Positions 32,333 to 40,682 of a DNA stretch of 44,105 nt are shown here, piece after piece. Origin of the DNA: Thauera butanivorans NBRC 103042. GTDB taxonomy: Bacteria > Pseudomonadota > Gammaproteobacteria > Burkholderiales > Rhodocyclaceae. Position 1 is the first letter of the stretch; the number at the start of each line of letters is the position of its first letter. The notes beneath the pieces were generated by a model, which worked only from the letters and a program-made list of their open reading frames with translations, was not told where the DNA came from and did not search any database. The position numbers were made by a program, and so were the translations under genes. Location: the NCBI RefSeq assembly GCF_001591165.1, contig NZ_BCUG01000050.1, positions 1-44,105 of the forward strand, given 5' to 3'.

Positions 32333-32702
32333 TGGCCACCTCGACGAGATTGCCGTCGGGATCGCGGCAGTAAACGGAGCGGATCGGCCCGGTCGCGCCG
32401 GTGCGCGGCACCGGTCCCTCCTCGATCGCCACCCCGCAGGCGTGCAGATGGGCGATCACTTCGTCCAGCGGCACGCCGGTCAGGAAGCACAGATCCGCCG
32501 AGCCCGCCTGCGGCGTGCGCGCATGCGGCCGGATCGGCGCGCTGGCGGGGTGGAGGTTGATCTTCTGGCTGCCGAACGACAGGGCCCGACGGCCCTCGCC
32601 GAAGGTGACCGCCTCCATGCCCAGCGCGCGGGCATAGAAGGCGATCGTGGCGTCGATGTCCGCCACCGTGAGGACCAGATGGTCCAGTGCGTCGATCTTC
32701 AT
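32313..32702 (-). CDS. VOC (glyoxalase/dioxygenase fold) protein, 129 aa
   Basis: A single vicinal-oxygen-chelate unit: DHLVLTVADIDATIAFYARALGM at the start and RSVYCRDPDGNLVEVAN at the end. Metal ligands are likely His8, a central residue near KINLHP, and Glu in LVEV. Family members include glyoxalases, fosfomycin-resistance enzymes and methylmalonyl-CoA epimerase; which applies is unclear. The location in a CoA-ester cluster makes an epimerase- or lyase-type role possible. Confidence 0.85.
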   Translation of the reverse strand: MKIDALDHLVLTVADIDATIAFYARALGMEAVTFGEGRRALSFGSQKINLHPASAPIRPHARTPQAGSADLCFLTGVPLDEVIAHLHACGVAIEEGPVPRTGATGPIRSVYCRDPDGNLVEVANVQSAA

Positions 32703-32727
32703 CGGACAAACTCCATGCTTTGTTCAT

Positions 32728-32771
32728 GGCCGTTCGGACCGGGCCCTGCGGCACGCCCAGGGCGAACGGCC
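32728..32771. other. Large two-part stem-loop between dctM and the VOC gene
   Basis: Outer stem GGCCGTTC (32728-32735) pairs with GAACGGCC (32764-32771). Inner stem GCCCTG (32743-32748) pairs with CAGGGC (32758-32763) over a 9-nt loop, with a 7-nt bulge on one side. It begins 15 nt after the dctM stop on the minus strand. No T-run follows, so it may guard the 3' end of the upstream message and lower expression of later genes. Confidence 0.7.
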
Positions 32772-32786
32772 TGGTCAGGCATTCCC

Positions 32787-34070
32787 TTACATCATTCCGA
32801 GCACGGTTGGCAGCCAGGTGGAGATGATGGGCACGTAGGTGATCAACATCAGGAACACCAGCATCGTCACCAGCCACGGCCACACCGCCTTGGCCATCGC
32901 CGTGAGCCCCAGCTTGCTGATGCCGCTCGCGACGTACAGGTTCAGCCCCACCGGCGGCGTGATCAGACCGATCTCCATGTTCACCGTGATCATGATGCCG
33001 AAGTGGATCGGGTCGATCCCCAGCGTCATCGCGATCGGGAACAGGATCGGCGCCGTGATCAGGATCACCGACGAGGGCTCCATGAAGCTGCCCAGCACCA
33101 GCAGCAGGATGTTGACCGCGATCAGGAACCCGATCATCCCCATCCCCGAGTCCATGATCCACTGCGCGATCCCCTGCGGAATCTGCTCGTTGGTCAGGAT
33201 GAACGAGAACAGCACCGCGTTGGTGATGATGTACAGCAGCATCGCGCTCATGTTCGCCGAATTGAGCAGCACCTTCGGCACGTCCGACAGCTTCAGGTCC
33301 TTGTACACGAAGATCGCGATGAAGAACGCGTACACCGCGCTCATCGCCGCCGCTTCGGTCGGCGTGAACATGCCCGAGTAGATCCCGCCCATCACCACGA
33401 TGATCAGCGCCAGCCCCCAGATCGCCCGCCGGAACGCCACCCACACGTCAGCGAAGCTGCGCTTGGGTTCGCGCGGAAAGTCGCCCTTGCGCGCCACCCA
33501 CCAGGTGGTGAAGCCGAGCATGAATGCGCACAGCAGCCCCGGGATGACGCCAGCCATGAACAGCGCGCCGATCGAGCTGTTGGTCGACACCGCGTACATC
33601 ACCATCACGATCGAGGGCGGGATCAGCACCCCGAGGCCCCCGGCCGAGGCGACCGCGCCCGCACCGAACGGCTTCGGGTAGCCTGCCTTCATCATCGCCG
33701 GGATCATGATGCTGCCGATCGCCACCACCGTGGCCGGGCTCGAGCCCGACACCGCGGCGAACAGCGCGCAGGCGAACACCGAGCTGATGCCCAGCCCGCC
33801 GCGCAGGTGCCCGACCATCGCCGTGGCGAAGTCGATCATGCGCCGCGCCACCCCGCCGTGGGTCAGGAAGTTGCCCGCCAGCACGAAGAACGGGATCGCC
33901 ATGATCTCGAACTTCTCGATGCCGGTGAAGAGTTTCAGCGCCACCGATTCGAGCGGGACGTCGGTGAAGAAGAACAGGAAGGTGAGTACCGTCAGGCCCA
34001 GCGAAATGGACACCGGCATGCCGGTGAGCATCAGGACCGTGAGCAGTACGAAGATGATCGCGGCGGTCAT
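32787..34070 (-). CDS. dctM: TRAP transporter large permease (DctM type), 427 aa
   Basis: The 12-helix channel subunit of a tripartite ATP-independent periplasmic transporter. Family motifs are IPFFVLAGNFLTHGGVARRMI, SGSSPATVVAIGSIMIPAM, KAGYPKPFGAGAVASAGGLG, LIPPSIVMVMYAV and the C-terminal NMEIGLITPPVGLNLYVASG. It couples Na+ entry to substrate import handed over by DctP. The start ATG 34070 overlaps the end of dctQ by 4 nt. Length is normal for the family. The dctM remnant at 30107 has another sequence. Confidence 0.95.
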   Translation of the reverse strand: MTAAIIFVLLTVLMLTGMPVSISLGLTVLTFLFFFTDVPLESVALKLFTGIEKFEIMAIPFFVLAGNFLTHGGVARRMIDFATAMVGHLRGGLGISSVFACALFAAVSGSSPATVVAIGSIMIPAMMKAGYPKPFGAGAVASAGGLGVLIPPSIVMVMYAVSTNSSIGALFMAGVIPGLLCAFMLGFTTWWVARKGDFPREPKRSFADVWVAFRRAIWGLALIIVVMGGIYSGMFTPTEAAAMSAVYAFFIAIFVYKDLKLSDVPKVLLNSANMSAMLLYIITNAVLFSFILTNEQIPQGIAQWIMDSGMGMIGFLIAVNILLLVLGSFMEPSSVILITAPILFPIAMTLGIDPIHFGIMITVNMEIGLITPPVGLNLYVASGISKLGLTAMAKAVWPWLVTMLVFLMLITYVPIISTWLPTVLGMM

Positions 34071-34804
34071 GGCTTGCCTCCCTGGCCGCCGTTGCGATGG
34101 CTGCCATTGCGCTTGTCGTCGCTGTCGTACGGCGGGTGCTTGTGCTTGAGGTCGTGCGGGTGCAGGTCGTCGTCCATTTCGAAGTAGTTCACATCGACCG
34201 GCACGTGCCCTTCCTCGTCGATGCCGTCGACGTGGCCGTGGTCGTGGTGCGGCAGCTCGCCCGTGCGCCAGAAGCTGGCCGTGACCTGCAGGAAGCGGAA
34301 GCACATCAGGTAGGAGCCCAGCGGAATCGCCGAATACACGATCCACGTCGGCCATTCCAGGTCCGGCGTGACCGGGCCTTCGAAGAAGTGGCCCGTGTCC
34401 GCGCCCAGCGTGCTCAGCACCGCGTAGGCCATGCCGTTCTCCCACACGAAGTGCGCGCCCAGCGTGCCGATGATGCCGGTAAACAGCGCTCCGGCCAGCA
34501 GACCGAAGATGATGAACTTCTGGCGCACCGCGTCCGACAGGTGGTTGATCAGCACATCGACGCCGACGTGGATGCCCGTGCGCACGCCGTAGGCCGCGCC
34601 GAACTTGGCCATCCACACGAACATGATGATGCACAGCTCCTGCGCCCAGCCCAGGTTGATGTCCAGCAGCATGTCCTGCAGCCCCGGTATCTCGAACCCG
34701 GACAGGTAGCGGTGCACCACCGCCACGAAGATGATCACGGTCGCCGCCCCGATGAAGAAGGCGACCAGCACCTCTTCCAGGCGATCGAGTAGTTTCAGTA
34801 CCAT
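34067..34804 (-). CDS. dctQ: TRAP transporter small permease (DctQ type) with His-rich tail, 245 aa
   Basis: Four membrane helices as in DctQ (VLVAFFIGAATVIIFVAVVHRYL, LGWAQELCIIMFVWMAKFGAAYGV, FIIFGLLAGALFTGIIGTLG, WIVYSAIPLGSYLMCFRFL). The conserved W-x-x-E-x and R-x-G-x-H-x-x-V-D (VRTGIHVGVDVLI) are present. The protein is about 60-70 residues longer than usual. After residue 180 comes a hydrophilic tail very rich in His and Asp (HHDHGHVDG, HPHDLKHKHPPYDSDDK), which looks able to bind divalent metal. The tail is probably cytoplasmic by the family topology. Confidence 0.93.
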   Translation of the reverse strand: MVLKLLDRLEEVLVAFFIGAATVIIFVAVVHRYLSGFEIPGLQDMLLDINLGWAQELCIIMFVWMAKFGAAYGVRTGIHVGVDVLINHLSDAVRQKFIIFGLLAGALFTGIIGTLGAHFVWENGMAYAVLSTLGADTGHFFEGPVTPDLEWPTWIVYSAIPLGSYLMCFRFLQVTASFWRTGELPHHDHGHVDGIDEEGHVPVDVNYFEMDDDLHPHDLKHKHPPYDSDDKRNGSHRNGGQGGKP

Positions 34805-34868
34805 GGTGACTCCCCCATGAGGCCCGCCGCGCCCCGACGGGCGCAGCAGGGCATCAGCCGGCCAGCGT

Positions 34869-35897
34869 TCAGAACTTGCCCGGATCGAAGCCGGTGGCTT
34901 CGTAGATCGACTTGATCGTCGCCGCGCCCACGCGCGATTCCATCTTCTTGTGCACCGGCAGCAGCGCCTTGATGAAGGCCGCACGCTCTTCGTCGCTCAG
35001 CATGTGGATCTCGGTCCTGCCCGAGGCGCGCACCGCTTCCAGCATCTGGTCGTTCTCTTCCTTGGCGATCTGGTTGGCGTAGTCGGTCGCCTCGTCCATC
35101 GCCTTGTCGAGCTGGCTGCGCACCTCGGCGGGCAGGCCGTCCCAGAAGCGCTTGTTGGTGATCACCACATAGCCGATGTAGCCATGGTCGGATATCGTCA
35201 TGTGCTTCTGCACCTCATGGACCTTCTGCGTGAAGTAGTTCGACAAGGTGTTTTCCGTGCCGTCCACCACGCCGGTCTGCAGCGCCTGATAGACCTCGGA
35301 GAAGGCCATCACCTGCGGCAAGGCCCTCACTTCACGCATCTGCTCTTCGAGCACCTTGGACGACTGGATGCGCAGTTTCTTGCCACGCAGGTCCGCCGGC
35401 GTCCGGATCGGGGTGTTTGCGCTCAGTGCCTTGAAGCCGTTGTCCCAATAGGCCAGGCCCTTGATGCCGCGCGGCTCCAGCTTGTCGAGCAGCTGCTGGC
35501 CGACCGGGCCCTTGGTGACCTTGTGCAGGGCCTCGTAGCTGTCGAAGATGTAGGGCAGGTCGAAGACCTCGAACTCGCGCACGCCCAGCGGACCGAACTT
35601 CGACAGCGACGGCGCGAGCATCTGCACCGCGCCCAGCTGCAGCGCTTCCACTTCCTCCTTGTCCTTGTACAAGGTGCTGTTGGGATACACCTCGACCTTG
35701 ACCGCGCCATTGGTGTATTTCTCGGCCAGTTCCTTGAATTTGTCGGCCCCCTTGCCCTTGGGTGTGTCCTGCGCGACGACGTGGCTGAACTTGATGACGA
35801 TCGGCTCGGCGGCGACGGCAAGCGTCGACAAGGGTGCCAGGGCCAGCGACAGCGCGCCGCCGATCAGGGTACGGCGAAGATGGGAAAATTTGCTCAT
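34869..35897 (-). CDS. dctP: TRAP transporter substrate-binding protein (DctP family), 342 aa
   Basis: A Sec signal peptide (RRTLIGGALSLALAPLSTLA with cleavage near AVAAEP) leads a DctP-type binding protein. The mature start VIKFSHVVAQDTPKGKGADKF is typical for C4-dicarboxylate binders. The family Arg that ion-pairs with the ligand carboxylate lies in GKKLRIQSSKV, and QALQTGVVDGTENTLSNY follows. It catches an organic acid in the periplasm and delivers it to DctQM. AGGAGGAG stands before ATG 35897. Its place among CoA-ester genes suggests a C4-C5 dicarboxylate. Confidence 0.95.
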   Translation of the reverse strand: MSKFSHLRRTLIGGALSLALAPLSTLAVAAEPIVIKFSHVVAQDTPKGKGADKFKELAEKYTNGAVKVEVYPNSTLYKDKEEVEALQLGAVQMLAPSLSKFGPLGVREFEVFDLPYIFDSYEALHKVTKGPVGQQLLDKLEPRGIKGLAYWDNGFKALSANTPIRTPADLRGKKLRIQSSKVLEEQMREVRALPQVMAFSEVYQALQTGVVDGTENTLSNYFTQKVHEVQKHMTISDHGYIGYVVITNKRFWDGLPAEVRSQLDKAMDEATDYANQIAKEENDQMLEAVRASGRTEIHMLSDEERAAFIKALLPVHKKMESRVGAATIKSIYEATGFDPGKF

Positions 35898-35943
35898 GGT
35901 CTCCTCCTGCTTGTTGTAAGAACGACTGCAAAAAAACGGCTGA

Positions 35944-36789
35944 TCAAAGGCCGAAGGTGGCGGCGACGGCCAGTACACGCTCGGCGCGCGCGATGACGGG
36001 GGCATCGATCATGCGACCCTCGACCACCGCAGCGCCCCCGCCCGCGGCCGCCGCGGCCTGCTGCACCGCGCGCGCCCACTGGATCTCGCTGGCCGAAGGG
36101 GTGAAGGCCGCGGCCACGGCCTGCACCTGACAGGGATGGATCAGCAACTGCGCGCCGAAGCCATGCCGGCGCGCGCGCGTGGCATAGCGCTGCAGCGCCT
36201 GGGCGTCGCTGATCACCGTGAACACGCCGTCCACCGGCGCCGGCAGGCCGGCACGCTGGCTGGCGAGCACCAGCATCGCCCGCCAGGGCAGGAAGACGAG
36301 TTCCTCGGGATCGGCTTCGTCCGGCACCAGATCCAGCTCGACGGCCAGGTCGAGCTTGCCGAACACCAGGCGGGCACAGCCTTCGGCGCCGGCGATCTCG
36401 CGCAGCGCATCCAGCCCGACCGCGGTTTCGATGATCGCCAGCACCGGCTTGCCACTGCTGGCGCGGGCATGCCGCAACTGGGCGGCACTGTCGGCCTTCG
36501 GCAGCATCACCCCGGCCACGCCCGCATGCCGGCAGGCCAGCAGGTCGTCCTCGTGCCAGTCGGTGCCGGCGGCATTGATGCGGACGACCACGGCCTGCGC
36601 AGGATTGGCGTCGAGCCAGGCCAGCAGCGCCTGGCGTGCGCCCGGCTTGTCGGCGGGCGCGACCGCGTCCTCCAGGTCGACGATGACGGCGTCGGTGCCG
36701 GTGGCGACGGCCTTGGCGATGCGCTCCGGGCGGCTCGCCGGCACGAACAGGAAGGTCCGCGCCCGCGCCAGATCGAGTTTTTCTTCCAT
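35944..36789 (-). CDS. CitE-like CoA-ester lyase (citramalyl/malyl-CoA lyase family), 281 aa
   Basis: A HpcH/HpaI-CitE superfamily TIM barrel. Residues are RTFLFVPASRPERIAKA, DAVIVDLEDAVAP (acidic metal-site strand), VVVRINAAGTDW, LPKADSAAQL, IIETAVGLDALREI and the C-terminal LLIHPCQVQAV. Members split citryl-, malyl-, beta-methylmalyl- or citramalyl-CoA. With the CoA-transferase and mesaconyl-CoA-hydratase-like genes nearby, cleavage of citramalyl-CoA to acetyl-CoA and pyruvate is the best guess. The ATG overlaps the stop of the CoA-transferase gene by one base. Confidence 0.88.
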   Translation of the reverse strand: MEEKLDLARARTFLFVPASRPERIAKAVATGTDAVIVDLEDAVAPADKPGARQALLAWLDANPAQAVVVRINAAGTDWHEDDLLACRHAGVAGVMLPKADSAAQLRHARASSGKPVLAIIETAVGLDALREIAGAEGCARLVFGKLDLAVELDLVPDEADPEELVFLPWRAMLVLASQRAGLPAPVDGVFTVISDAQALQRYATRARRHGFGAQLLIHPCQVQAVAAAFTPSASEIQWARAVQQAAAAAGGGAAVVEGRMIDAPVIARAERVLAVAATFGL

Positions 36790-38006
36790 CACACCACCTT
36801 CCTTGCATGCAGCTCGGCAATGCGGCCGCCGTAGCCGAGTTCGTCGAGGATCGCGTCGGTATGGGCGCCGAGCGCGGGCACCGGGTCCATGCGCGCCGGA
36901 TGGTCGCCGCCCATGCCGGGCGGCTGCAGCGCGGGCAGCGGGCCGACCGGCGAATCCACCGTGGTCCAGCGCTTGCGCGCCTGGAGCTGGGGGTGGGCCC
37001 AGATGTCGCTCATCGTATTGACGCTGGCATTGGCGATGCCTGCCGCATCGAGCTTGCCGAGGACCTCCTCGGCGCTGGAGCCGGCGAAGGCCTGCTCGAT
37101 CACGGCGCGGAGCGGGTCGCGGTTGGCCACGCGCTGCGCATTGCTGGCAAAGCGCGCGTCGGCCGCGATGCCGGAATCGCCCAGCACCTTGTCGCAGAAC
37201 ACCGCCCATTCGCGCTCGTTCTGCAGGCCCATCATCACGGTGCGGCCATCGCCGGCAAGGAAGGGTCCGTAGGGATAGATCGTGGCGTGCGACGCGCCAC
37301 AGCGCCTGGGCGGCTCCTGGCCCTTGTAGGCGTAGTACATCGGGAAGCCCATCAGCTCGACCATGGCGTCGATCATCGCGACCTCGATGCGGCGGCCGCG
37401 GCCGGTCCTGCCGCGCCCGATCAGCGCGCCGAGGATGTTGGTATAGGCATACATGCCGGCGGCGATGTCGGCGATCGAGATGCCGGCCTTGGCCTGCTCC
37501 TCGGGCGTGCCGGTGGTGGACAGGAAGCCCGACTCGCTCTGGATCAGCAGGTCGTAGGCCTTCTTTTCGGTGTAGGGGCCGCCTTCGCCATAGCCGGAGA
37601 TGTCGCAGACGATCAGACCGGGGTTTGCCGGCGACAGCGCCTCGTAGGACAGCCCCAGGCGCGCGGCCGCGCCAGGCGCGAGGTTCTGCACCATCACGTC
37701 GGCCTTGGCCAGCAGCTTGTGCAGGATTTCCTGCGCCTCGGGCTGCTTGACGTCCAGCGTCAGGCTTTCCTTGGAGCGGTTGGCCCAGACGAAATACGAG
37801 GCCATGCCATCGACGCGGTGGTCGTAGGCGCGGGCGAAGTCGCCGACGCCGGGGCGTTCGATCTTGATCACGCGGGCGCCGAGATCGGCCAGATGGCGGG
37901 TGGCGAAGGGCGCTGCGACGGCGTGCTCGAGCGAGACGACGGTCACGCCTTCGAGCGGCAGCGAGCCGGCTTGCGGCTTGTGGGTATCGGTCAGGGTCGC
38001 AGTCAT
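36789..38006 (-). CDS. CaiB/BaiF (class III) CoA-transferase, 405 aa
   Basis: A family III CoA-transferase. Typical segments are PLEGVTVVSLEHAVAAPFATRHLADLGARVIKIERPGVGD at the N-terminus (written here as a description of positions 17-56), MVQNLAPGAAARLGLSYE, and DISGYGEGGPYTEKKAYDLL with the catalytic Asp in YDLL. The activation of a dicarboxylate with a CoA donor such as succinyl-CoA is the expected first step of the local pathway. Close relatives act on mesaconate, itaconate, citramalate or oxalate. ATG 38006 is chosen; the frame upstream has no support. Confidence 0.9.
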   Translation of the reverse strand: MTATLTDTHKPQAGSLPLEGVTVVSLEHAVAAPFATRHLADLGARVIKIERPGVGDFARAYDHRVDGMASYFVWANRSKESLTLDVKQPEAQEILHKLLAKADVMVQNLAPGAAARLGLSYEALSPANPGLIVCDISGYGEGGPYTEKKAYDLLIQSESGFLSTTGTPEEQAKAGISIADIAAGMYAYTNILGALIGRGRTGRGRRIEVAMIDAMVELMGFPMYYAYKGQEPPRRCGASHATIYPYGPFLAGDGRTVMMGLQNEREWAVFCDKVLGDSGIAADARFASNAQRVANRDPLRAVIEQAFAGSSAEEVLGKLDAAGIANASVNTMSDIWAHPQLQARKRWTTVDSPVGPLPALQPPGMGGDHPARMDPVPALGAHTDAILDELGYGGRIAELHARKVV

Positions 38007-38016
38007 GGTCCCACTC

Positions 38017-39387
38017 TCAGGAAGATGGAAGAAGCGCGCCGATGCGGGGCGCGGTACGCAGTTGCCACACACGCCCGATCAGGGCGTCGATCTCGGCCGG
38101 GCTGGCGGCGCCGGAGAAAGCCGCCAGGCGCCGCGCCTTGTCGGCGAGCTCGGCGCGCGACAAGGTGTTGCCCGGATCGCCCTTGGGGTCGTCGATCGCC
38201 CCCTGGAAGCAGGCGCCCGACCTGGTCCTGACCTCGACCCGGCCCAGCCAGCGCTTGGGGTAGGCAGCATCGACCTCGTCGTCGAGCGTCATGCCGACCT
38301 TGTCGCGGAAGGCGGCGACCGCCGGGTCGCTCAGCGCATGGTCGCGGAAGCTCTCGAGGCCGGCATCGCCGTGCACCGCGAGCAGGCCCAGCACCGTGCC
38401 CATCGAGAACTTGGCCTGATGCACGGTCGTCGGCACATCGACGACGCCGAGCACGTCGATCGCGCCCTTGTGCACGCGCGTCAGCACCGATTCGATGTCG
38501 CCATGGGCGAGCCCCTCGCGCTTCATCACGGCCTGCAGCGCATCCGCCGCCGGGTGGGTGTGGCGGCAGGAGGCGTGGAACTTGAACGAGGTTTCGAGCA
38601 AGGCCCAGCGGCTGCCGAGCCGGTCGCCGAGGCGTGCCGGATCGGCATCGGACGACATGCCTGCGGCCATGCCTTTCTCGCCGTCGAGAATGCGCCGCGC
38701 CGCAGTCACCCCGCCGCGCGCCAGATAGGCAGCCGCCAGCCCACTGGCCGCCGCGTGCGCGGTGTGAAGCTGCTTGGAATCGGCAGCGTCGCGCAGGAAC
38801 TCCCACAGCCCCGCCGCCTGGGTGCCGGCCGAGCCAATGGCGTTGCGCATCTGCTCCGGCGGCAGCTTCAGCACGTGCCCGGCGGCAACGGCGGCCGCCA
38901 GCGTGCCGACCGTGGCGGTGGTGTGGAAAATGCGGTAATGCGAACGGCCGAGGAATTCGCCGATGCGGATCCCCGCCTCGTAGCCGGCCACGCAGGCGGC
39001 GATGAACTCGGCGCCCGAAGCGCCAACGTCCTGCGCCGCCGCCAGCGCGGCGGGAAACACCACCGTCGCCGGATGCAGCACCGAACTGTTGTGCAGGTCG
39101 TCCTGCTCCACCAGGTGCGAGGACGCCGCATTCACCCAGGCGGCGAAGTAGGGCGAAGTCCGGCCGCGGCTGGCCAGCACTTCCGCCGGCCCGCCGGCCG
39201 GGCCCATGGCGTGGGCGAAGGCTTCGAACTGCGGCAGCGGATGCATGCCTTTCGCCGCCAGCGCGGAGGCGATCCAGTCGAGGAACAGTTCTTCGCAGCG
39301 CTCCACCACCGGCACGGGCAACTGCTCGTAGCGCAGGCCGGCGACGAAGGCGCACAGCGCGTCGGCGGGCGTGTTCTGATCGATCAT
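38017..39387 (-). CDS. MmgE/PrpD family protein, 456 aa
   Basis: Full-length member of the family that includes 2-methylcitrate dehydratase and cis-aconitate decarboxylase. Helical N-domain motifs are VERCEELFLDWIASALAAKG, DDLHNSSVLHPATVVFPAALA and GYEAGIRIGEFLG. The C-domain has FKFHASCRHTHPAADAL and HQAKFSMGTVLGLLA. The His-rich region HASCRHTHPA is the usual active site area. Possible jobs here are dehydrating a C5-C7 tricarboxylate or forming/isomerising an itaconate-like acid. It sits 10 nt upstream of the CoA-transferase gene on the same strand. Confidence 0.9.
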   Translation of the reverse strand: MIDQNTPADALCAFVAGLRYEQLPVPVVERCEELFLDWIASALAAKGMHPLPQFEAFAHAMGPAGGPAEVLASRGRTSPYFAAWVNAASSHLVEQDDLHNSSVLHPATVVFPAALAAAQDVGASGAEFIAACVAGYEAGIRIGEFLGRSHYRIFHTTATVGTLAAAVAAGHVLKLPPEQMRNAIGSAGTQAAGLWEFLRDAADSKQLHTAHAAASGLAAAYLARGGVTAARRILDGEKGMAAGMSSDADPARLGDRLGSRWALLETSFKFHASCRHTHPAADALQAVMKREGLAHGDIESVLTRVHKGAIDVLGVVDVPTTVHQAKFSMGTVLGLLAVHGDAGLESFRDHALSDPAVAAFRDKVGMTLDDEVDAAYPKRWLGRVEVRTRSGACFQGAIDDPKGDPGNTLSRAELADKARRLAAFSGAASPAEIDALIGRVWQLRTAPRIGALLPSS

Positions 39388-39409
39388 CGCGCGAACTCCC
39401 AGGGCGGAC

Positions 39410-40576
39410 TCAGAACGAACGCGGCAGCCCGAGCAGGTGCTCGGCGACGTAGGAGAAGATCAGGTTGGTCGAGATCGGCGCCACCTGGTACAGGCGGGTC
39501 TCGCGGAACTTGCGCTCGATGTCGTACTCGTTGGCGAAGCCGAAGCCGCCGTGGGTCTGCATGCAGACGTTGGCCGCTTCCCACGAGGCCTTGGCGGCGA
39601 GGTACTTGGCCATGTTGGCCTGGGCGCCGCAGGGCTGGTGGGCGTCGAACAGCTCGCAGGCCTTGAAGCGCATCAGGTTGGCGGCCTCGATCTCGATGAA
39701 GGCGTCGGCGATCGGGAACTGCACGCCCTGGTTCTTGCCGATGGGGCGGTCGAACACGATGCGCTCGTTGGCGTAGCGGGCCGCGCGCTCGATGAACCAG
39801 TAGCCGTCGCCGATGCATTCGGCGGCGATCAGCGTGCGCTCGGCATTGAGGCCGTCGAGGATGTACTTGAAGCCCTTGCCCTCTTCGCCGATCAGGTTTT
39901 CCTCGGGGATCTCGAGGTTGTCGAAGAACAGCTCGTTGGTTTCGTGGTTGACCAGATTGGGAATCGGCCTGACGGTCAGGCCCTTGCCGACGGCGTCCTT
40001 CAGCTCGACGATGAAGATCGACATGCCTTCGGATTTCTTCTTGACCTCGGCCAGCGGCGTGGTCCGCGCCAGCAGGATCATCAGGTCCGAATGCTGCACG
40101 CGGGAAATCCACACCTTCTGGCCGTTGACCACGTAGCGGCCGTCCTTCTTCACCGCCACGGTCTTGATCTTGGTGGTGTCGGTGCCGGTGGTTGGCTCGG
40201 TGACCGCCATCGACTGGATGCGCAGCTTGCCGGCGGCGATGTCGGGCAGGTACTTCTCCTTCTGCGCCTTGCTGCCGTTGCGCAGCAGCGTGCCCATGTT
40301 GTACATCTGGCCATGCACCGCGCCCGAATTGCCGCCCGAGCGGTTGATCTCTTCCATGATCACCGACGCCGCCGTCAGGCCGAGGCCGGAGCCGCCGTAC
40401 TCCTCGGGAATCATCGCCGACAGCCAGCCGGCGCCGATCAGCGCGTCGACGAAGGCTTCGGGGTAGCCGCGCTGCTCGTCGATCTTGCGGAAGTATTCAT
40501 CGGGAAACTCCGCGCACAGGCTGCGGACGGCGTCGCGGATGTCCTGGTGCTGGTCGGGGGCGTTCAGAGTGGACAT
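39410..40576 (-). CDS. Acyl-CoA dehydrogenase, 388 aa
   Basis: Flavin-dependent acyl-CoA dehydrogenase with all three domains: IPEEYGGSGLGLTAASVIMEE (N), MAVTEPTTGTDTTKIKTVAV (middle, FAD/substrate loop), and ERIVFDRPIGKNQGVQFPIAD with QTHGGFGFANEYDIERKFRETR (C). The usual C-terminal catalytic Glu (YEGT) is replaced by YQVAPISTN. A Glu at 246 (GLNAERTLIA) sits where isovaleryl-CoA dehydrogenase has its catalytic base, so the enzyme is probably active and may prefer a branched substrate such as methylsuccinyl-CoA. Electrons would go to ETF; etfA is at the window end. AGGAGAC precedes ATG 40576. Confidence 0.94.
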   Translation of the reverse strand: MSTLNAPDQHQDIRDAVRSLCAEFPDEYFRKIDEQRGYPEAFVDALIGAGWLSAMIPEEYGGSGLGLTAASVIMEEINRSGGNSGAVHGQMYNMGTLLRNGSKAQKEKYLPDIAAGKLRIQSMAVTEPTTGTDTTKIKTVAVKKDGRYVVNGQKVWISRVQHSDLMILLARTTPLAEVKKKSEGMSIFIVELKDAVGKGLTVRPIPNLVNHETNELFFDNLEIPEENLIGEEGKGFKYILDGLNAERTLIAAECIGDGYWFIERAARYANERIVFDRPIGKNQGVQFPIADAFIEIEAANLMRFKACELFDAHQPCGAQANMAKYLAAKASWEAANVCMQTHGGFGFANEYDIERKFRETRLYQVAPISTNLIFSYVAEHLLGLPRSF

Positions 40577-40682
40577 GCTTGTCTCCTGTGGTGGTAAGCG
40601 GGGAAATCGCGGCCAAGGCGCGCCCCTGCGCTTCGTTGCCGAAGCGCATCGGTCGGTGAAGCGGAAGTGGAAGAGAAGCGGA

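Noticed and set aside
28427-34187. Very long + strand frames (up to 785 codons) opposite the catabolic operon
   Set aside because: Composition is Arg/Gln/His/Asp-rich as expected for antisense of hydrophobic transporter genes; the minus strand has convincing proteins.
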